64,000 bases of DNA from Bog-473 sp963730395 (GCA_963730395.1 CAVSSK010000004.1:255639-319638); one strand, 5' to 3'. Shown: positions 19,641-30,084, numbered from the stretch's first letter. Notes: a model not told the origin generated them from the letters alone. Made by a program: numbers and translations.

Positions 19641-20260
19641 TGCTCGCCGTCGGCCTCACCGGCGGCATCGGCTCCGGGAAGTCGGCGGTGGCCGACCTCC
19701 TGGTCGAGCGGGGTGCGGTGCTGATCGATGCGGACCAGGTTGCTCGCCAGGTGGTCGAGCCCGGGGGGCCCGCGTACCAGCCGCTGGTCGACCGCTTCGG
19801 GCCCGGGATCCTGGCGGCCGACGGCACGATCGACCGCCAGGCCCTGGCGGCGGTCGCCTTCGCCGACGACGAGTCCCGCTTGGCGCTCAACGCCATCACC
19901 CACCCGGCGATCGGCCTCGCCATGATCGAGGCGCGGGACGCCCACGCCGACAGCGACGACATCGTGGTGCTGGCCATCCCCCTGCTGACGGCGGCCCACC
20001 GGGACACCGTACGGCTGCACAAGGTGGTGGTGGTGGACTGCCCCACCGACGTCGCGCTCGAGCGCCTGCTGTCCCAGCGGGGCTTCGACCGGGCGGACGC
20101 CGAGGCACGGATCCGGTCCCAGGTCTCCCGGGAGGAGAGGGTCAAGGAAGCCGACTACGTCGTGGACAACTCAGGTGACCGGGCTGCCCTGGCGGGCGAG
20201 GTGGCCAAGCTGTGGGACTGGCTCGTGGCGGCTGCCGCGGAGCGGCGGGCGCACGCCTGA
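19640..20260 (+). CDS. coaE: Dephospho-CoA kinase
   Basis: A 206-residue P-loop kinase that phosphorylates the 3'-hydroxyl of dephospho-CoA, the last step of coenzyme A synthesis. The N-terminal Walker A is LTGGIGSGKSAVADLL; IDADQVARQVV and the LID-like region (RLLSQRGFDRADAEARIRSQ) match the family. Length is normal for a stand-alone enzyme without the C-terminal GrpB/UPF0157 extension seen in some actinobacteria. The start ATG overlaps the methyltransferase stop. uvrB follows 33 bp later, as in many actinobacteria. Confidence 0.96.
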   Translation: MLAVGLTGGIGSGKSAVADLLVERGAVLIDADQVARQVVEPGGPAYQPLVDRFGPGILAADGTIDRQALAAVAFADDESRLALNAITHPAIGLAMIEARDAHADSDDIVVLAIPLLTAAHRDTVRLHKVVVVDCPTDVALERLLSQRGFDRADAEARIRSQVSREERVKEADYVVDNSGDRAALAGEVAKLWDWLVAAAAERRAHA

Positions 20261-20293
20261 GCCGTCACAGGCCCCCGGTAGCCTCGAAGGGTC

Positions 20294-22333
20294 ATGCCCG
20301 CGTTCGAAGTCGTCTCCCCGTTCAGGCCCTCGGGCGACCAGCCGGCGGCGATCACCGCCCTGGCCGACGGGATCCGGCGGGGTCACCCCTACCAGACGCT
20401 GCAGGGGATCACCGGCTCGGGGAAGACGGCGACCATCGCCTGGATGGTCGAGCAGGTGCAGCGGCCGACGCTCATCATCGAGCCCAACAAGTCGTTGGCC
20501 GCCCAGCTGTCCTCCGAGCTGCGCGAGCTCTTCCCGAAGAACCGGGTCGAGTTCTTCGTCTCGTACTACGACTATTACCAGCCCGAGGCGTACCTCCCCA
20601 CGACCGACACCTACATCGAGAAGGACTCGTCCATCAACGACGAGATCGACCGCCTGCGGCACGCCACGACGTCCTCCCTGCTGATGCGGCGCGATGTGAT
20701 CGTGGTGGCTTCGGTCTCGTGCATCTACGGGTTGGGCTCGCCCGAGGAGTACCGGGATCGCATCCTCGGCTTGCAGGTGGGCGACCAGGTCGACCAGCGG
20801 GAGGTCCTGCGGCGCCTGGTCGACCTCCAGTACGCCCGCAACGACGTCAACCTGGTCCGCGGCACCTTCCGGGCCCGTGGCGACACCGTGGAGATCCACC
20901 CGGCCTACGAGGAGCAGGCGCTGCGGGTCGAGATGTTCGGCGACACCGTCGAGCGCATCGTCCCCTTCGACGTGCTCACGGGCGAGATGGGTGACGAGAT
21001 GGACGACGTGGCGGTGTACGCGGCCACGCACTACGTGACGGGCGACGACATCATCCAGCGGGCCGTGGGGACCATCGAGGTCGAGCTGCGGGAGCGGCTC
21101 GGCGAGTTCGAGCGGGAGGGCAAGCTGCTCGAGGCGCAGCGGCTGCGCGTTCGGACCGAGCACGACCTCGAGATGCTGGCCGAGACGGGGGTCTGCTCCG
21201 GGGTGGAGAACTACAGCCGTCATCTCGATGGCCGCGCGCCGGGCGAGACGCCGTACACCCTCCTGGACTTCTTCCCCAAGGACTACCTGTGCGTGATCGA
21301 CGAGAGCCACGTGGCCGTGCCGCAGCTGCACGGGCAGTACGCCGGAGACCGCTCCCGCAAGGACGTCCTCGTCGAGCACGGCTTCCGGCTGCCCTCGGCG
21401 AAGGACAACCGACCGCTGCGCTTCGAGGAGTTCGTCGAGCGGGTGCCCCAGTGCGTGTTCGTGTCGGCGACGCCCGGCCCCTTCGAGCTCGAGCACTCGG
21501 ACCAGGTCGTCGAGCAGGTGATCCGCCCCACCGGGCTGGTCGACCCCGAGGTCACGATCATGCCGACCAAGGGGCAGGTGGACGACCTGATCGCCCGCAT
21601 CCAGAAGACCGTCGGCGCGGGCGGGCGCGTGCTGGTGACCACCCTCACCAAGAAGATGGCCGAGGACCTCACGGACTACCTGGCCGACGCCGGCATCCGG
21701 GTGCAGTACCTGCATTCGGACATCGACACCATCACCCGCATCGAGATCCTGCGTGAGCTGCGCCTCGGCTCCATCGACGTCCTGGTCGGCATCAACCTGC
21801 TGCGAGAGGGGCTCGACCTGCCCGAGGTGGCGCTCGTCGCCATCCTCGACGCCGACAAGGAGGGCTTCCTCCGCTCGGCCTCCTCGCTCATCCAGACCAT
21901 GGGCCGGGCGGCCCGCAACGTGGACGGCATGGTGGTGCTCTACGCGGACACGGTGACCGACTCCATGCGGGAGGCCGTCTCGGTGACCCAACGCCGCCGT
22001 GAGGTGCAGATCGCCTACAACCGCGAGCACGGGATCGATCCGCAGACGATCCGCAAGTCGGTGACCGACATCCTCGAGCGCCTGCGGGGGACCAGCGGGG
22101 GGGTGGCCAAGGCGGGTCGGAGCCGGGCCGAGGTGCGCAAGAACGCCGCCGTCCGGGGGAACCGGCGCCCGGCGCTCCTCGCCGAGGGCGATGCGTCGAC
22201 GCCGGCCGCTGCGATGGAGCTGATGGGTCAGCTGGAGGCGGAGATGAAGGCGGCCGCCGCCGACCTGCGCTACGAGGAGGCGGCGCTCCTCCGGGACGAG
22301 ATCGCCGAGCTGCGCGCCTCCGTCCCCGGCTGA
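20294..22333 (+). CDS. uvrB: UvrABC excinuclease subunit B
   Basis: A 679-residue DNA-repair helicase-like protein that verifies lesions and recruits UvrC. It has Walker A GITGSGKTATIAW, the beta-hairpin region (YYDYYQPEAYLP) that inserts into DNA, helicase motifs through GINLLREGLDLPEV and QTMGRAARN, and a C-terminal UVR domain (LRYEEAALLRDEIAELR) that binds UvrC. Complete and uninterrupted. uvrA (30.6 kb) and uvrC (35.6 kb) are also in this window. It ends 4 bp from the stop of a convergent sugar-permease gene. Confidence 0.98.
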   Translation: MPAFEVVSPFRPSGDQPAAITALADGIRRGHPYQTLQGITGSGKTATIAWMVEQVQRPTLIIEPNKSLAAQLSSELRELFPKNRVEFFVSYYDYYQPEAYLPTTDTYIEKDSSINDEIDRLRHATTSSLLMRRDVIVVASVSCIYGLGSPEEYRDRILGLQVGDQVDQREVLRRLVDLQYARNDVNLVRGTFRARGDTVEIHPAYEEQALRVEMFGDTVERIVPFDVLTGEMGDEMDDVAVYAATHYVTGDDIIQRAVGTIEVELRERLGEFEREGKLLEAQRLRVRTEHDLEMLAETGVCSGVENYSRHLDGRAPGETPYTLLDFFPKDYLCVIDESHVAVPQLHGQYAGDRSRKDVLVEHGFRLPSAKDNRPLRFEEFVERVPQCVFVSATPGPFELEHSDQVVEQVIRPTGLVDPEVTIMPTKGQVDDLIARIQKTVGAGGRVLVTTLTKKMAEDLTDYLADAGIRVQYLHSDIDTITRIEILRELRLGSIDVLVGINLLREGLDLPEVALVAILDADKEGFLRSASSLIQTMGRAARNVDGMVVLYADTVTDSMREAVSVTQRRREVQIAYNREHGIDPQTIRKSVTDILERLRGTSGGVAKAGRSRAEVRKNAAVRGNRRPALLAEGDASTPAAAMELMGQLEAEMKAAAADLRYEEAALLRDEIAELRASVPG

Positions 22334-22337
22334 GCGT

Positions 22338-23159
22338 TCAGCCCTTGATGGCGCCGCCGAGGGAGAAGCCCGCACCGACCCACTTGGTGACCGCGATGTA
22401 GAGCACCACCGGGGGCAGCGAGTAGAGGATCGCGAAGGCGGCGACCTGGCCGTAATTGACCCCGTACTGGCTGAAATAGCCGTAGATGGTCACGGAGGCC
22501 GGCTCGTTGTTCCCCTGGAGGAGGATGAGCGGCACGAAGAAGTTCCCCCAGGCGTTGACGAAGGTGTACACGGCGATGACGCACAGGCCTGGGAGGACGA
22601 GGGGGAGGACGATGTGCCGGAGCGAGCCGAAGCGTGAGTTGCCGTCGATCCAGGCCGACTCCTCGAGCTCCAAGGGGACGGCGTCGATGAAGGAGCGGCC
22701 GACCCATGTGGCAAAGGGGAGCGACGTGGCGGTGAGGAACCACACGGTCCAGAACTTCGAGTTGATGAAGTTCGCCGACACGTAGAAGTCGTACGTCGGG
22801 ATCATGAGGGCGATGATCGGAAGGGACGCCATGAAGGCCAGCGCGTAGACGAACCAGATCTGAACCCGTGAGCGGTAGCGCGAGAGGGGGTAGGCGGCGA
22901 CGATGCCGACGACGGTCGTGATCACGGTCGTGCCCACCGCCAGGTACATGGAGTTTCCCAAGGCAGACAGGAAGCTTCCGTGCAACACGCTCTGGAAGTT
23001 CTTCAGGGTGATCGGTCCTCCGCCGCCGATGGTCAGATTGCCGTGGGTCTTGAATGCGGTGACCACCAGCCACACGAACGGCACGAGGAAGATGAGGCCC
23101 ACGACCGACATGGCGATCGAGGGAGCCAGCACGCCTGCCCGGTCGTTGCGCGATGCCAC
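22338..23159 (-). CDS. Carbohydrate ABC transporter permease (MalG/UgpE type)
   Basis: A 273-residue inner-membrane permease, the last gene of the mannosidase/sugar operon. It has about six transmembrane segments and the EAA loop contacting the ATPase (PLELEESAWIDGNSRFGSLRHIVLPLVLPG). It pairs with the MalF-type permease encoded just upstream. It is the only gene of this operon without a frameshift. Confidence 0.92.
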   Translation of the reverse strand: MASRNDRAGVLAPSIAMSVVGLIFLVPFVWLVVTAFKTHGNLTIGGGGPITLKNFQSVLHGSFLSALGNSMYLAVGTTVITTVVGIVAAYPLSRYRSRVQIWFVYALAFMASLPIIALMIPTYDFYVSANFINSKFWTVWFLTATSLPFATWVGRSFIDAVPLELEESAWIDGNSRFGSLRHIVLPLVLPGLCVIAVYTFVNAWGNFFVPLILLQGNNEPASVTIYGYFSQYGVNYGQVAAFAILYSLPPVVLYIAVTKWVGAGFSLGGAIKG

Positions 23160-23165
23160 CGGCCC

Positions 23166-24147
23166 CTACCGCATCTCGGCGAGTGAGCCCTGGCGCCGCA
23201 GGAGACGGATGTAGACCCCCGCCAGGATGGCCCCGATCACGAGGAGCACGACCGCGATGGCCGTGCCATAGGCGAGCTCGTAATTGGAGAAGGCCTGGCG
23301 GTACATGAAGACCGAGAGGACGTTGGACGCGTTTCCGGGACCACCACCGGTCATGGCGTAGATGAGGGAGAAGTCGTTCAGCGTCGCCAGGGTGATGATC
23401 ACCAGGTCGACGACGATGGCGGACGAGAGGAGTGGGATCGTGAGGCGAGTCAGGCGTCGCCAGCCGCCGGCACCGTCCACCTCGGCCGCGTCGGTCAGGT
23501 CGGTGGGTATGCCGTCGAGTGCGGCGGAGAACAGGAGGAACGAGAAGGCGGCGCCGCGCCAGGCGTTGGCCAGGCTGACGGCGAGCATCGGGTTGCTGAC
23601 CAACCAGCTCTGGTAGTTCAAGCCGAACAGGTGGTAGCCCTGCTGCATGACGCCGCCGTCACTCAGGAGGACGAACCACATGTAGGAGGTGACGATCTCG
23701 GGGACGAGCCAGGCGACGATGACGATGGCGCCAACCGTCGGCGCGGACGGCATACGCCGACCGGGACAGGAAATAGGCCAGCAGGAACCCGAGGGCGGCC
23801 TGCCCGAGATACCCCGAGACGACGAGGTAGTAGATGCTCTTGCCGATCGACTCGGCCAGCCCGCTGCCGTTGGAGAAGAGCTGTCGGTAGTTTGCGAGAC
23901 CGACAAATTGATAGTGCGTGGCGGTCGGGCCGGTGACCGTCATGTTCGTGAAGGACAGGACGAACGTCCAGATGGCCGGCCATCCCATGAAGACGAGGAC
24001 CACGACCAGCATCGGGGCGACCATCGTGAGGCCCGTGACGCGGCGACGGAGCGGAGTCTCCACGGTGACGTTCTTGGCGCGACGACCCGCAGGTGGACCC
24101 GGCACATCCGGGGACGTTCCGGGCTTCAGGTCGACGACCTGGCTCAT
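23166..24147 (-). CDS. Carbohydrate ABC transporter permease (MalF/UgpA type; one frameshift)
   Basis: About 326 residues when a +1 shift near 23,745 is corrected. The N-terminal part (from MSQVVDLKPG) has the first transmembrane segment and SFTNMTVTGPT; the part after the shift carries the EAA loop (PTDLTDAAEVDGAGGWRRLTRLTIPLL). The ATG at 24147 overlaps the stop of the solute-binding-protein gene (ATGA). The frame breaks at the SAYAVRA/APTVGAI junction, and both halves are otherwise normal for the family. Confidence 0.85.
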
Positions 24148-25541
24148 TTCTTCATTCGCTCCACGTTGCCGGAGCCGACGATCTGGGTCACCTGGCCGGC
24201 GTAGCTGGCCGCCGCCTGGCCGGGGGTCATGGAGCGGCTGGAGATCGCCTCGGTGAGCTGCTGGATCACGTTGGACACCTGGACGTAGGCGGGGAGGTTG
24301 GGGCGGAACGTCGTGTAGGGGAGCTGGGCCGACGCGAACTTGGAGACCGGGTTGACCTTCACCGACGCCTGCCAGGCCGGCTGTGTCAGGACGTCCACCC
24401 GGGGCGGCAGATTGCCCGAGGCCGGGTCGAAGGAGGCGAGGAGTGGAGCGGACGAGGCCGCCTCTATGAACGCCTGCGACAAGCTGGGGTGTGGCGCCAG
24501 CTGGGGCACCGAGAGCGCCCACCCGCCCGACTGGTTCGTGTACCCGGGCGCGGCCCCCGTCTGGGTGGGCAGGGCCGACTCGCCGTAGGCAGCGGAGAAG
24601 CCCGGCCACGGCGCCAGTCCTCCCGGCACATAGGCGGTGGCGACCCAGCTCCCGTCGAAGACGATGCCGACCTGCTGGTGGGGCATCAGGGTGAGGGCGA
24701 CCGTGGCGTCGGCATTGGGGTTGGACCACATCGACTCGGGTTCCTCGAGCGGTTGCATCTGCGACAGCAGCTTCCAGGTGGCGTTGAACCCGGGTCCGGA
24801 GATCTCCCACTTGTGGGTGGTGTAGTCGTAGAGGCGGTCACTTGGTGCCGTTGAGGAACACTTCGAACCCGCGGAAGGCAGAGGCCTCACCGACGGCTTG
24901 GCCCGTGTAGATCCACAGCGGGATCGGCGCCCTTGTCGTTGCGAGCGATGGCGCGGGCGGCCGAGAGCACGTCGCCCCAGCTGTGCGGCTGCCAGGTCGC
25001 CGGAAGACCCGCCTGCTTGAAGAGCTTGCGGCTGTAGTAGATCAGCTGCACGTCGGTGCTGTTCATGGCGCCGTACACCTTGCCGTTGTACGACGCGATG
25101 CTCTTCATGGCGGGGTAGTAGTACTTCCAACCGGGCCAGGTCGTCAGCTGGGGCAACGGACGGAGGAAGCCGGCACTGGCATCGGACCCGACCAAGAACG
25201 AGTCCTCGAAGACGACATCGGGAACTGTCCGCCGCGCTGCGCTCGGTGAGGTCCACCTTGGAGTAGTACTCGGACTCCGAGCTGGTGGTGATCTCGTCGC
25301 CCACCACCTTCACGTTCGGATACGTCTTCTGCAGTTCTTTGGCTGCCGCGTCGATCCACGCGGGCATGATGTTGACCCCGGCCGGGTTGAAGCCGCTCCA
25401 GTACGCAACGGTGAGGGTCACCGACGGGCTCGCGCCGGCGTCGGCGCTTCCGACCAGCAGTGAGCCCACTCCTGCACTCGCCGCGGCGAGGAGCATGACC
25501 AAGGAGGATGTGCGGCGCCCGCGCCGCAGAGCATGGAGCAC
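24144..25541 (-). CDS. Extracellular sugar-binding protein (SBP family 1; three frameshifts)
   Basis: About 465 residues spread over three frames, with +1 shifts near 25,230, 24,915 and 24,840. GTG 25541 begins a secretory N-terminus with a hydrophobic Leu/Ala stretch. The mature protein starts VTLTVAYWSGFNPAG and contains the family-1 blocks KVYGAMNSTDVQLIYYSRKL and VGIVFDGSWVATAYV. It would capture an oligosaccharide outside the membrane and pass it to the two permeases downstream. The end overlaps the permease start (ATGA). Because the protein resumes sensible sequence after each shift, I think the indels are sequence errors. Confidence 0.8.
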   Translation of the reverse strand: MLHALRRGRRTSSLVMLLAAASAGVGSLLVGSADAGASPSVTLTVAYWSGFNPAGVNIMPAWIDAAAKELQKTYPNVKVVGDEITTSSESEYYSKVDLTERSAADSSRCRLRGLVLGRVRCQCRLPPSVAPADDLARLEVLLPRHEEHRVVQRQGVRRHEQHRRAADLLQPQALQAGGSSGDLAAAQLGRRALGRPRHRSQRQGRRSRCGSTRAKPSVRPLPSAGSKCSSTAPSDRLYDYTTHKWEISGPGFNATWKLLSQMQPLEEPESMWSNPNADATVALTLMPHQQVGIVFDGSWVATAYVPGGLAPWPGFSAAYGESALPTQTGAAPGYTNQSGGWALSVPQLAPHPSLSQAFIEAASSAPLLASFDPASGNLPPRVDVLTQPAWQASVKVNPVSKFASAQLPYTTFRPNLPAYVQVSNVIQQLTEAISSRSMTPGQAAASYAGQVTQIVGSGNVERMKK

Positions 25542-25581
25542 GATTGCATCTTCCGGGACGAGGCCCGGGACCCGACAGGGG

Positions 25582-25595
25582 ATTAGGTCCCTAAT
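25582..25595. promoter_or_regulatory. AT-rich palindrome, possible operator of the sugar-binding-protein gene
   Basis: The 72-bp gap between the ATPase stop and the binding-protein start holds ATTAGGTCCCTAAT, a 6-bp inverted repeat (ATTAGG/CCTAAT) with a 2-bp centre. Such an AT-containing dyad is unusual in this GC-rich context and lies about 40 bp upstream of the GTG start, where a LacI- or GntR-type repressor could act. No regulator gene is adjacent. Confidence 0.3.
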
Positions 25596-25613
25596 GAAAG
25601 GGGGCCCGGAGCC

Positions 25614-26766
25614 TCACGAGAGCCGCAACTGGGTGACGGGGTCGAAGAGATGCACGGCGCCGCACACGGACAATGCGACCTCCTCTCCCACGGTGAGGGC
25701 GACGTGCTCGGCGCCCTGGACGCTGATGAGACGCCCGTCCACCAGCCTGCAGGTCACGTGCTGGAGGCGACCCATCGACTCGACGAGGCTGACCGTGGCC
25801 GCCAGCTCACCGTCGCGATCGATGGACAGGTCCTCGGGCCGCACGCCGAGGAGGACGGACTCGAGCGAGAGACGGCGGACGAGGGCGGCCTCGAGCGCAG
25901 GCAGGGTGACGCGCCCGGCGACCGTCTCCACGCAGAGCCGTCCCTCGGACTCGCCCAGGGCCCCGGAGAGGATGTTCATGGGCGGGCTCCCGACGAAGCT
26001 GGCCACGAACGCGTTGGCCGGGGTGTCCCGAACCGACTCGGGCGTGTCGAGCTGCTGTAGCACCCCGTCCTTGAGCACGGCGATCCGCTCACCCATCGTC
26101 ATCGCCTCAATCTGGTCATGGGTGACGTAGAGGATCGTGATGCCGAGTTGGCGGTGCAGATCGACGAGCTCGGCCCGCATCTCCACGCGAAGTTGTGCGT
26201 CGAGGTTGGACAAGGGCTCGTCCATGAGGAAGACCTTCGGTCGGCGCACCAGTGCCCGGGCCAGGGCGACGCGCTCGGCGCTGGCCACCCGAGAGCGCCG
26301 CCGGCTTGCGGCCCAGGTAGGGGGTGAGCTGGAGACTCTCGGCGACCCGGGGGACGATGTCGTTGATCTCGTCACGTGGCACCCGGCGCGAGCGCAAGGG
26401 GAATTCGATGTTCTTGCGCACGCTCAGGTGGGGGTAGAGGGCATAGCTCTGGAAGACCATGGCGACGTCGCGATCCTTGGTGACGACACGGTTCATCGCG
26501 GCCCCGCCGATCCGGATGGTGCCCGCCGTTGGCGCCTCGAGGCCGGCGATCAGCCGCAGCACGGTCGACTTGCCACAGCCCGAAGGCCCCAACAGCACGA
26601 GGAACTCTCCCGGCCGGGCGTCGAGCGTGACATCGTGGAGCGCGGTGACGTCCCCGAAGGCCTTGGACACGCCGTCGAGCTCGACCGAGGAGGCCTCGAC
26701 GCGGGGGACGGAGAGGACCGGCACGCCGCCCAGCCCCACTTCCTGCAGTGCCGATTCGGGTCCCAC
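25614..26766 (-). CDS. Sugar ABC transporter ATP-binding protein (MsmX/UgpC type; one frameshift)
   Basis: About 384 residues. Frame one carries Walker A (LGPSGCGKSTVLRL), the Q-loop (AMVFQSYALYPHLSV) and the signature up to LSGGQ. A +1 shift near 26,285, right after LSGGQ, moves the reading to the frame with Walker B (KVFLMDEPLSNLDA), switch His (YVTHDQIEAM) and the C-terminal TOBE domain (LLGVRPEDLSI). This long type of ATPase, with a regulatory TOBE domain, energises oligosaccharide importers. Start GTG 26766 lies 12 bp after the mannosidase-SIS stop. An internal GTG nearer the conserved core is also possible. Confidence 0.87.
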
Positions 26767-26778
26767 GCGAAGAAATCG

Positions 26779-29700
26779 TTACAGCGGGGGGTCCTTCGGC
26801 ATAGGGCCGAACGTCCCGCCGCCGGATCCATGGGCCTCAGGCCAGTAGTGGTGCTCCAGGGCGGCGCACAGGGCGTGGTAGAGCGGCTGGTGCAGCTCCT
26901 GCACGGCCGCCACGTCGGTGGCGGGCACCGGCGACCCAGACGTCGGCCAGGGCCCCGAGGCGGTCGCCCCGGTCACCGGTGAAGGCCAGGACGCCGACCC
27001 CCGCCGCCCGGGCGGCCAACGCCGCCAGCACGACGTTGCGTGAGCGTCCCGACGTCGAGAGGGCCCAGAAGAGGTCGCCGGGGCGGCCGTAGCCGTGCAG
27101 CTGCTGGGCCATGCCCATGTCGCCGGCGGTGTCGTTGGCGATGGCCGACAGGAGCCCGGACTGACTGGTCAGGCAGACGGCCCGCATGGCGCCCTCGAGG
27201 CGCTCGGCCAGGTAGTCGGCCTCGTCGGCCATGGACGCCGGCACGAGCTCCCGCAGACGGGCGCGCTCGCCGCGGTCGAGGGGTCGCCGGTGCTCCATGC
27301 CCTTCACGAGCTCGCCCACGATGTGCTCCGCGTCAGCCGCGCTGCCGCCGTTCCCTCCGACGTAGATGGTGCCGCCGCCGTCGACAGTGCGGGTCAGCAG
27401 CGTGAGCGCAGCCTTCACCCGGGGGCACGACGCCCGAGAGGTCCGGATGGCGTGCGAGGAGGCCGGCGAAGTCGGACCGGGCCGGGTGCTGCACGTCGAG
27501 CTCGGGGATGCCCACGGTCCGCGACCCGGTCGGGTCGTCGTCGGGGATGAAGATCGTGCGCACCTCGTGGGGCCGGAGCTCGCCCTCCCAGACGGAGACG
27601 AGCTCCGGCTCGCCCGAGCGGAGGGAGAGCCGGACGCGGCTCGCGCTGGCCGGCCACCTCCCACAGGCGAGCGATGGTGCCGCCTCCGTCCTCGGCGCGC
27701 TTGAGGACGGGCACGATGGTCCCGTCGCCGTCGATGCGCGCCGCCGACGCCCTCGGGCCCGAGCCGGCCCGGTGCCAGGTGTCGAGCACCACCGGCAACT
27801 CGATCCGGTGCTCGGCAGCACGCTGCGGCAGCTGCGCGGCACGGGCCGGGCCGAGGTGAGGGACGAGGCGGTACCGGCGCCGGTGACGCCCCTGGTCCGT
27901 GACCGGGTAGCCGGCCCGGTCCTCCTCGCCCCATCCGAGCCCGTGATCGGCGACCCGGGGGCTGCGCAAGACGGTGACGCGGAGCGTCGACCCCAGGGCG
28001 TCGTAGCCGCCGGCCCCCTCGATGGCGCAGGCGAGGCCCCACCCCGCAGAGGCGTCGAAGAGGTCGACCCAGTGGACCATGGGCTCCTCGTGGCCGGAGC
28101 ACGGCCGCTCGACCGACCCGAAGGCGGCGCCGGCCACGCTCAGCGGCCCGGTCCAGCGCCGGCGGGGACGACGAATTTGAGCACCCGATGGGCCTCGTGC
28201 CAGTCGACGTCGAGGCACACTTCCACCGAGCTGTCGCCCTCGTAGAGGGAGACCTCCTGGGCCACGGTGGTCCGCCCGCCGCCGAACGACCAGACGCTGC
28301 GCACCGTGGCGCGGACCGGGCCCGTCTCGACCACCCTCACCGTGAGGAGGTGACCCTCTTCCTCGTCACCTGCGTAGCGGTCGACGCCGTGGGACCACGT
28401 GTCGCTGGCGTCGTGGACGAGCACTGGTCGCACCCCGTCGGCCAGAACCTCCGACCCGTCGGGCCGGCCCAGGGCGCTCGCCACCATCTGGACCATGCGG
28501 CCCGTGTGCAGGTCGACCTTCACTCGGACGAGCCCGTTGCCCAGAGCGCCGTCCTCGCTGGCGTTCGCCGGTTCCACAGCCGGCTCCCCCTGACCGCCGG
28601 CCGGATCGGCGACATGGAGCCAGTACCGGCGATAGCCGAGCGCGGGGACGGCTGACCCGGAGGAGGCTGCGCGGTGGGGCTGTAGGTCACCTCGCCCGAG
28701 GGGACCTGCTGCACGCGGACGCGTCGCCCGCTGGCGTCCGTCGCGACGGCCATGGGGTGCGGGAGCGAGACGGCGCGCGGTCGCGGGCCACGAGTGGGGG
28801 TTGAAGACGATCATGGGCACCGGCAGGCCTCCGATCGGCGCTCTCGATGCCCTCGGCCGCCTCGGCGCCGTCGACCCAGGTGTCGACGTGCTCCGCGAGG
28901 CGGTGCACGGCCTGGGTCGCCACCCGCTCGGCCCGCGCCGCGCCCGAGACCAGGAGTGCGTGGACGGCTTCGGTGGCACGGTCCGTGCACGTGCCACCGA
29001 GCGCGTCGTGGAATTGCGCGAAGAGGACCCCTTGCCAGGCCTCCGAGAGCTCGCGGCGGACATCGGGTGCGTCGCCCGTGAACAGCCGGCTCATCTCGTT
29101 CAGGACTTCGGCCCCGCCCGAGCGCGTCCTCCGCCCGCCCGTTGGCGAGCTTGAGGTCGGCCCGAGCCGAGTAGCACCCGACGGCGTGCCACTGGAGCTC
29201 GCCCTCGACCGTGGGCAGCTCGCTCGCTCCGCCCGGTGCGTCTTCGAGCGCACGGAAGTAGCTGGCGGGGTCACCGAACGCCACCGCCCCGCCGTGTTCG
29301 TCCGCCAAGGCGTGGATCGTCCGCATGGCCAACCGGGTCGGCCCTCCGCCGTGGTCCCCCACGCCGAAGAAGGCCATGAGGGGGACCCCCAGCTCCACGC
29401 CCTCGCTCCAGCAGCTCGCCCGCCCGCTTCCCGATCACCTCGTCCTCGAGCCCGCCCCTCGTGGAGTAGTCGTAGGGGATGCGGTAGGCGACGACCTCTG
29501 TGCCGTCGGTGCCGCGCCAGCGGAAGGCGGGGGAGGCGATCGACTTCTCGTCGGGGCCCGGTCGCAGGAACACGTAGGAGCCGAGGCCCGACGCCGCCAG
29601 GAGCTGGGGCAGGGTTCCCGAGTGCCCGAACGAGTCGACGTTGTACCCGACCGTCGCCGTGACACCGAGATGCTCGGCCAGGAAGCGCTGGCCGTAGAGG

Positions 29701-30020
29701 AACTGCCGGCAGACGGACTCGCCCGACGGCAGGTTGCAGTCCGGCTCGACCCACTGACCACCGGTGATCACCCATCGCCCGGCGCGCACGAGGTCACCGA
29801 TGCGGGCGAACAGGTCCGGGGAGGTCTCCATGACCCAGCGGTAGTAGCTCGCGGAGCTGGCGACGAAGCGCAGGTCGGGGTCTTCGTCCAGGCGCTCGAC
29901 GGCGGCCCGGAACGTCTGGAGCACCTCGTGCATGCCCTCGTCCCAGTCCCAGATCCACATCGGGTCGATGTGCGCGTTCCCGATCATGGTGAGGCGGGGA
30001 GTGGCACGTTCGGCCGGCAC
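26779..30020 (-). CDS. GH38 alpha-mannosidase with apparent C-terminal SIS domain (about nine frameshifts)
   Basis: From GTG 30020 the protein reads as a GH38 alpha-mannosidase: the zinc-site start GNAHIDPMWIWDWDEG, then GGQWVEPDCNLPSGES and VGYNVDSFGHSGTLPQLL (nucleophile Asp in NVDSFGH). The GH38 middle and beta domains follow (LFAQFHDALGGTCTDRA; VFNPHSWPAT), ending near LRPHEVRTIFIP. With no stop in any sensible frame, the reading continues into a GmhA-like SIS domain (TIYVGGNGGSAADAEHIVGEL; ALSTSGRSRNVV) that ends at 26779. Shifts lie near 29,410, 29,113, 28,835, 28,775, 28,665, 28,155, 27,655, 27,415 (a C5 run) and 26,925. The enzyme would trim mannose from imported or external glycans; the SIS part could act on a sugar phosphate. 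The fusion is provisional because of the frameshifts. Confidence 0.72.
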
Positions 30021-30084
30021 GCACAGCAGTGTAGGGAGAGGCACCCACGCCGTGGTGGGCCGGCCGCAGAGGTAGCGTGCGGCC

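Noticed and set aside
20280..20320. CGAA...TTCG around the uvrB start as an SOS box
   Set aside because: Arms are only four bases and too far apart for a LexA site.
20171..22375. 734-codon minus-strand frame opposite uvrB
   Set aside because: Antisense of a well-conserved gene; no family pattern.
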